DNA of 8,187 bases from Caldithrix sp. GTDB lineage: Bacteria > Zhuqueibacterota > Zhuqueibacteria > Oceanimicrobiales > Oceanimicrobiaceae. How positions within the stretch are numbered: the stretch's first letter is position 1; each line of letters opens with the position of its first letter. Under the pieces are notes generated by a model. That model did not search any database, was not told the origin of the DNA, and saw only the letters and a program-made list of their open reading frames with translations. Of the stretch, positions 6,681 through 8,187 are shown piece after piece. The stretch is from the NCBI GenBank assembly GCA_004357015.1, contig SMXE01000073.1:1-8187 (forward strand). Direction: 5' to 3'. The position numbers and the translations under genes are program-made.

Positions 6681-7838
6681 TTATTCAGGAAGCTTATGCC
6701 CCAGCGCTCTTAACCCTTCTTTATCCAAAGCATAAAGAATATCTTCCTGCCCAGAATAGCGGCCACGTTTAAAACGATGCGACTTGAGCCCTTGTTGCAT
6801 CTGTTCACAAACCTGCCAATCCTGTCGGTTGGTCATGTCCCAAAATTCGATAGCCGACTGAAACCGCTGCATCATCTTTGGCTGGTTGATAACATCCGGA
6901 TGAAGCAAAAAATAGCAATCGTTCTGTATCTTGTCATAAGCCAACGAGCGAATACGATGATACAGCACAAAATCGGGATGCGGCGACAGCAGTAGATTCG
7001 GATAGACCGAATAATAATGGACGCGTTGCAAATTGTCGCCTGAGACGTTACAGACGGGCGGCGCTGCGGCCTGACCATCCATCGTCATGCTGCCCCGCTT
7101 TTCTGTAAGCTCCATATAGCCGCCGATTACCGCGCCTTCAAAGCAGTCGTGTACTGCGTTGCGAAAAGGCGTTAATTGGGACAGCAGGGGGTGCACTCCA
7201 GGGCAATGGTAGCATTCCTGGTAATTCTGCAGAATTAACTTCCAGTTGCAGTTCAGGGTGTATTCTATCTTGTGGGCAATTCTTAATTCCGGAAGCTGCC
7301 AGTCCTCAAACCGAGTGAGCAGCGCGCCCATTTCTTCCTCAAAAGGCGCTGGTTTTTCTGCGAGATTAATAAACACAAACCCACCCCACAAACCAACATG
7401 CGCCGGAAACAACCCGTATTCCTCTTTTTCGAAGCCTGGCACTTCCTTCATTAACGGGGCCGCTCTAAGACGGCCAGTAAGATCGTATTGCCAGGCATGA
7501 TACGGGCACTGGATACTCCCGGAAGCAAAACGGCCTTTCTCGGTTTCACACAGTCTTGTGCCGCGATGTCGGCAAACATTAAAGTGCGCTTGCATTTTGC
7601 CATTTTTGTCCCGCACCAGAATAATGCTCTCATCACCAACCGGAATCGTGATGAAGTCGCCTGGCTTAGGAATCTCTTCTTCACGGCAGGCCAGCAGCCA
7701 GCGCTTGCAGAAAATTTTCTCCAGCTCCTCGCGGTAAATTCCCTCCGATTGATAATACTCGCGTGGAAGCGTAAGCATTATGTCCGGTACTTTGTAGTCG
7801 ACGCCACGTTTTTTAAAGGAGGTTTGGTTGGTTTTCAT
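6681..7838 (-). CDS. Rieske non-haem iron oxygenase alpha subunit, quaternary-amine demethylase type
   Basis: A 385-residue oxygenase. The Rieske [2Fe-2S] ligands are Cys89, His91, Cys111 and His114 (CRHRG ... CPYHAW), with a slightly long 19-residue linker. The catalytic domain has NYQECYHCPGVHP (205-217), giving iron ligands His211 and His216 and the bridging Glu208. The likely third ligand is Asp340 in NRQDWQVCE. A bridging Glu rather than the Asp of naphthalene dioxygenase is known from carnitine monooxygenase CntA and is typical of the group with glycine-betaine demethylase (GbcA) and stachydrine demethylase. The enzyme therefore probably hydroxylates or N-demethylates a quaternary or methylated amine using O2 and electrons from a flavin/ferredoxin reductase. 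No such reductase is in the window. The ATG at 7838 has no clear ribosome site; the sequence GVDYKVPDIMLTLPREYY shortly after it fits the family N-terminus. The exact substrate cannot be told from the sequence. Confidence 0.9.
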   Translation of the reverse strand: MKTNQTSFKKRGVDYKVPDIMLTLPREYYQSEGIYREELEKIFCKRWLLACREEEIPKPGDFITIPVGDESIILVRDKNGKMQAHFNVCRHRGTRLCETEKGRFASGSIQCPYHAWQYDLTGRLRAAPLMKEVPGFEKEEYGLFPAHVGLWGGFVFINLAEKPAPFEEEMGALLTRFEDWQLPELRIAHKIEYTLNCNWKLILQNYQECYHCPGVHPLLSQLTPFRNAVHDCFEGAVIGGYMELTEKRGSMTMDGQAAAPPVCNVSGDNLQRVHYYSVYPNLLLSPHPDFVLYHRIRSLAYDKIQNDCYFLLHPDVINQPKMMQRFQSAIEFWDMTNRQDWQVCEQMQQGLKSHRFKRGRYSGQEDILYALDKEGLRALGHKLPE

Positions 7839-7956
7839 TTTTGGCCGTTGTTATTGTGTTTCTAAAGTAATTCTGTTATGGGCAAAACCAGTGGGAGGAT
7901 GTAATCCCCGATTCAATTACGCGAAGGGGATACCTGATGTGTTGAGCATGCGGGCT

Positions 7957-8187
7957 TCAAATCCTCTTCGAGCGGCGCAGTTGCACGTCGCGTGTGAGGT
8001 CGGCTTCTTGTGCCAGGTATCCGGTGAGAGAAAACCTGCCGTTTCCGTCGTTATTGTAGACCAAATTCTGCGCCCGGTCGTTGCCGACCACACCATCCGG
8101 ACCGCCGTCGCCATCGATGTCCCCTGCGCGCACCGCGTAGCTGGTGGTCAACTCGCTGCCGAGCGTGTAAGCCAGGGTGAACCGGCC
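7957..8187 (-). pseudogene. Truncated FG-GAP/VCBS-repeat gene remnant (5' part outside the window)
   Basis: The frame is open at the right edge (GRFTLAYTLG) and runs 76 codons to a TGA at 7957. It matches the second FG-GAP unit of the gene at 1-503 as far as VQL (base 7978). There the similarity ends abruptly and seven unrelated residues (RRSKRI and the Arg before it or nearby) precede the stop, where the other copy continues ADLN. The Ca-binding-type loop has decayed: DIDGDGGPDGVV here versus DLDGDGDLDVVV in copy 1, losing one Asp and changing a Leu and a Val. Truncation and loss of loop residues point to a decaying fragment whose C-terminal part was cut off at 7978. The upstream part of the gene cannot be seen. 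The downstream stretch 7839-7956 shows no gene and no convincing promoter for the Rieske gene. Confidence 0.7.
7978..8187 (-). repeat. Direct repeat copy 2 (FG-GAP coding segment)
   Basis: The right-hand partner of 13-222: ungapped, same orientation, about 90% identical. The left boundary at 7978 is sharp; the right boundary lies outside the window. The pair brackets all five metabolic genes. Confidence 0.9.

Noticed and set aside
7839..7956. Promoter for the Rieske gene
   Set aside because: No pair of -35/-10 boxes with acceptable spacing could be found; transcription may start further upstream or use another sigma factor.
1..8187. Insertion sequence, transposon, phage or tRNA gene
   Set aside because: No transposase, integrase, phage protein or tRNA cloverleaf was recognised on either strand.

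Overview
The window looks like an accessory, catabolic stretch of an environmental Gram-negative bacterium. A Sec signal peptide on an FG-GAP/VCBS-repeat protein and an oxygen-dependent Rieske oxygenase suggest an aerobic heterotroph, probably known only from environmental or metagenomic DNA. I cannot place it in a lineage. Everything recognisable as a gene lies on the minus strand, so transcription runs from high to low coordinates. By eye, base composition is a mosaic: the FG-GAP ends are near 60% GC, the Rieske and permease genes about 50%, and the three-gene block at 670-4989 clearly richer in AT.

Layout in transcription order: (i) 7957-8187, the truncated tail of an FG-GAP/VCBS-repeat gene running in from beyond the right edge; (ii) 6681-7838, a Rieske non-haem iron oxygenase alpha subunit of the quaternary-amine demethylase type; (iii) 6472-6680, a gap holding degenerate CAAATCC-like heptamers in inverted orientation; (iv) 5173-6471, an APC-superfamily amino-acid/amine permease of the AdiC/PotE kind; (v) 4990-5172, an AT-rich gap with a candidate promoter; (vi) 3799-4989, 2184-3797 and 670-2184, a tightly packed trio made of a GcvT/aminomethyltransferase-like folate enzyme and two tandem paralogous FAD oxidoreductases of the PYROXD2/CrtI family; (vii) 504-669, a short gap with an inverted repeat; (viii) 1-503, the start of a second FG-GAP/VCBS gene, with a signal peptide but a broken frame.

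Working model (inference): the permease imports an amino acid or amine, the Rieske enzyme oxidatively removes an N-methyl group or hydroxylates a quaternary amine, the FAD pair oxidises an amine or related intermediate, and the GcvT-like protein passes a one-carbon unit to tetrahydrofolate. No Rieske reductase, no GcvH/GcvP and no regulator are present, so the substrate and completeness of the pathway are open.

The most notable points are: the second FAD paralogue has lost the conserved FAD ribose-binding Glu (it has Cys), suggesting a partner subunit; a 210-bp FG-GAP segment is repeated directly at both ends of the window (about 90% identical), with one copy truncated and missing Ca-loop residues; an apparent insertion of about 38 bp breaks the other FG-GAP copy; and there are two non-coding repeat structures.
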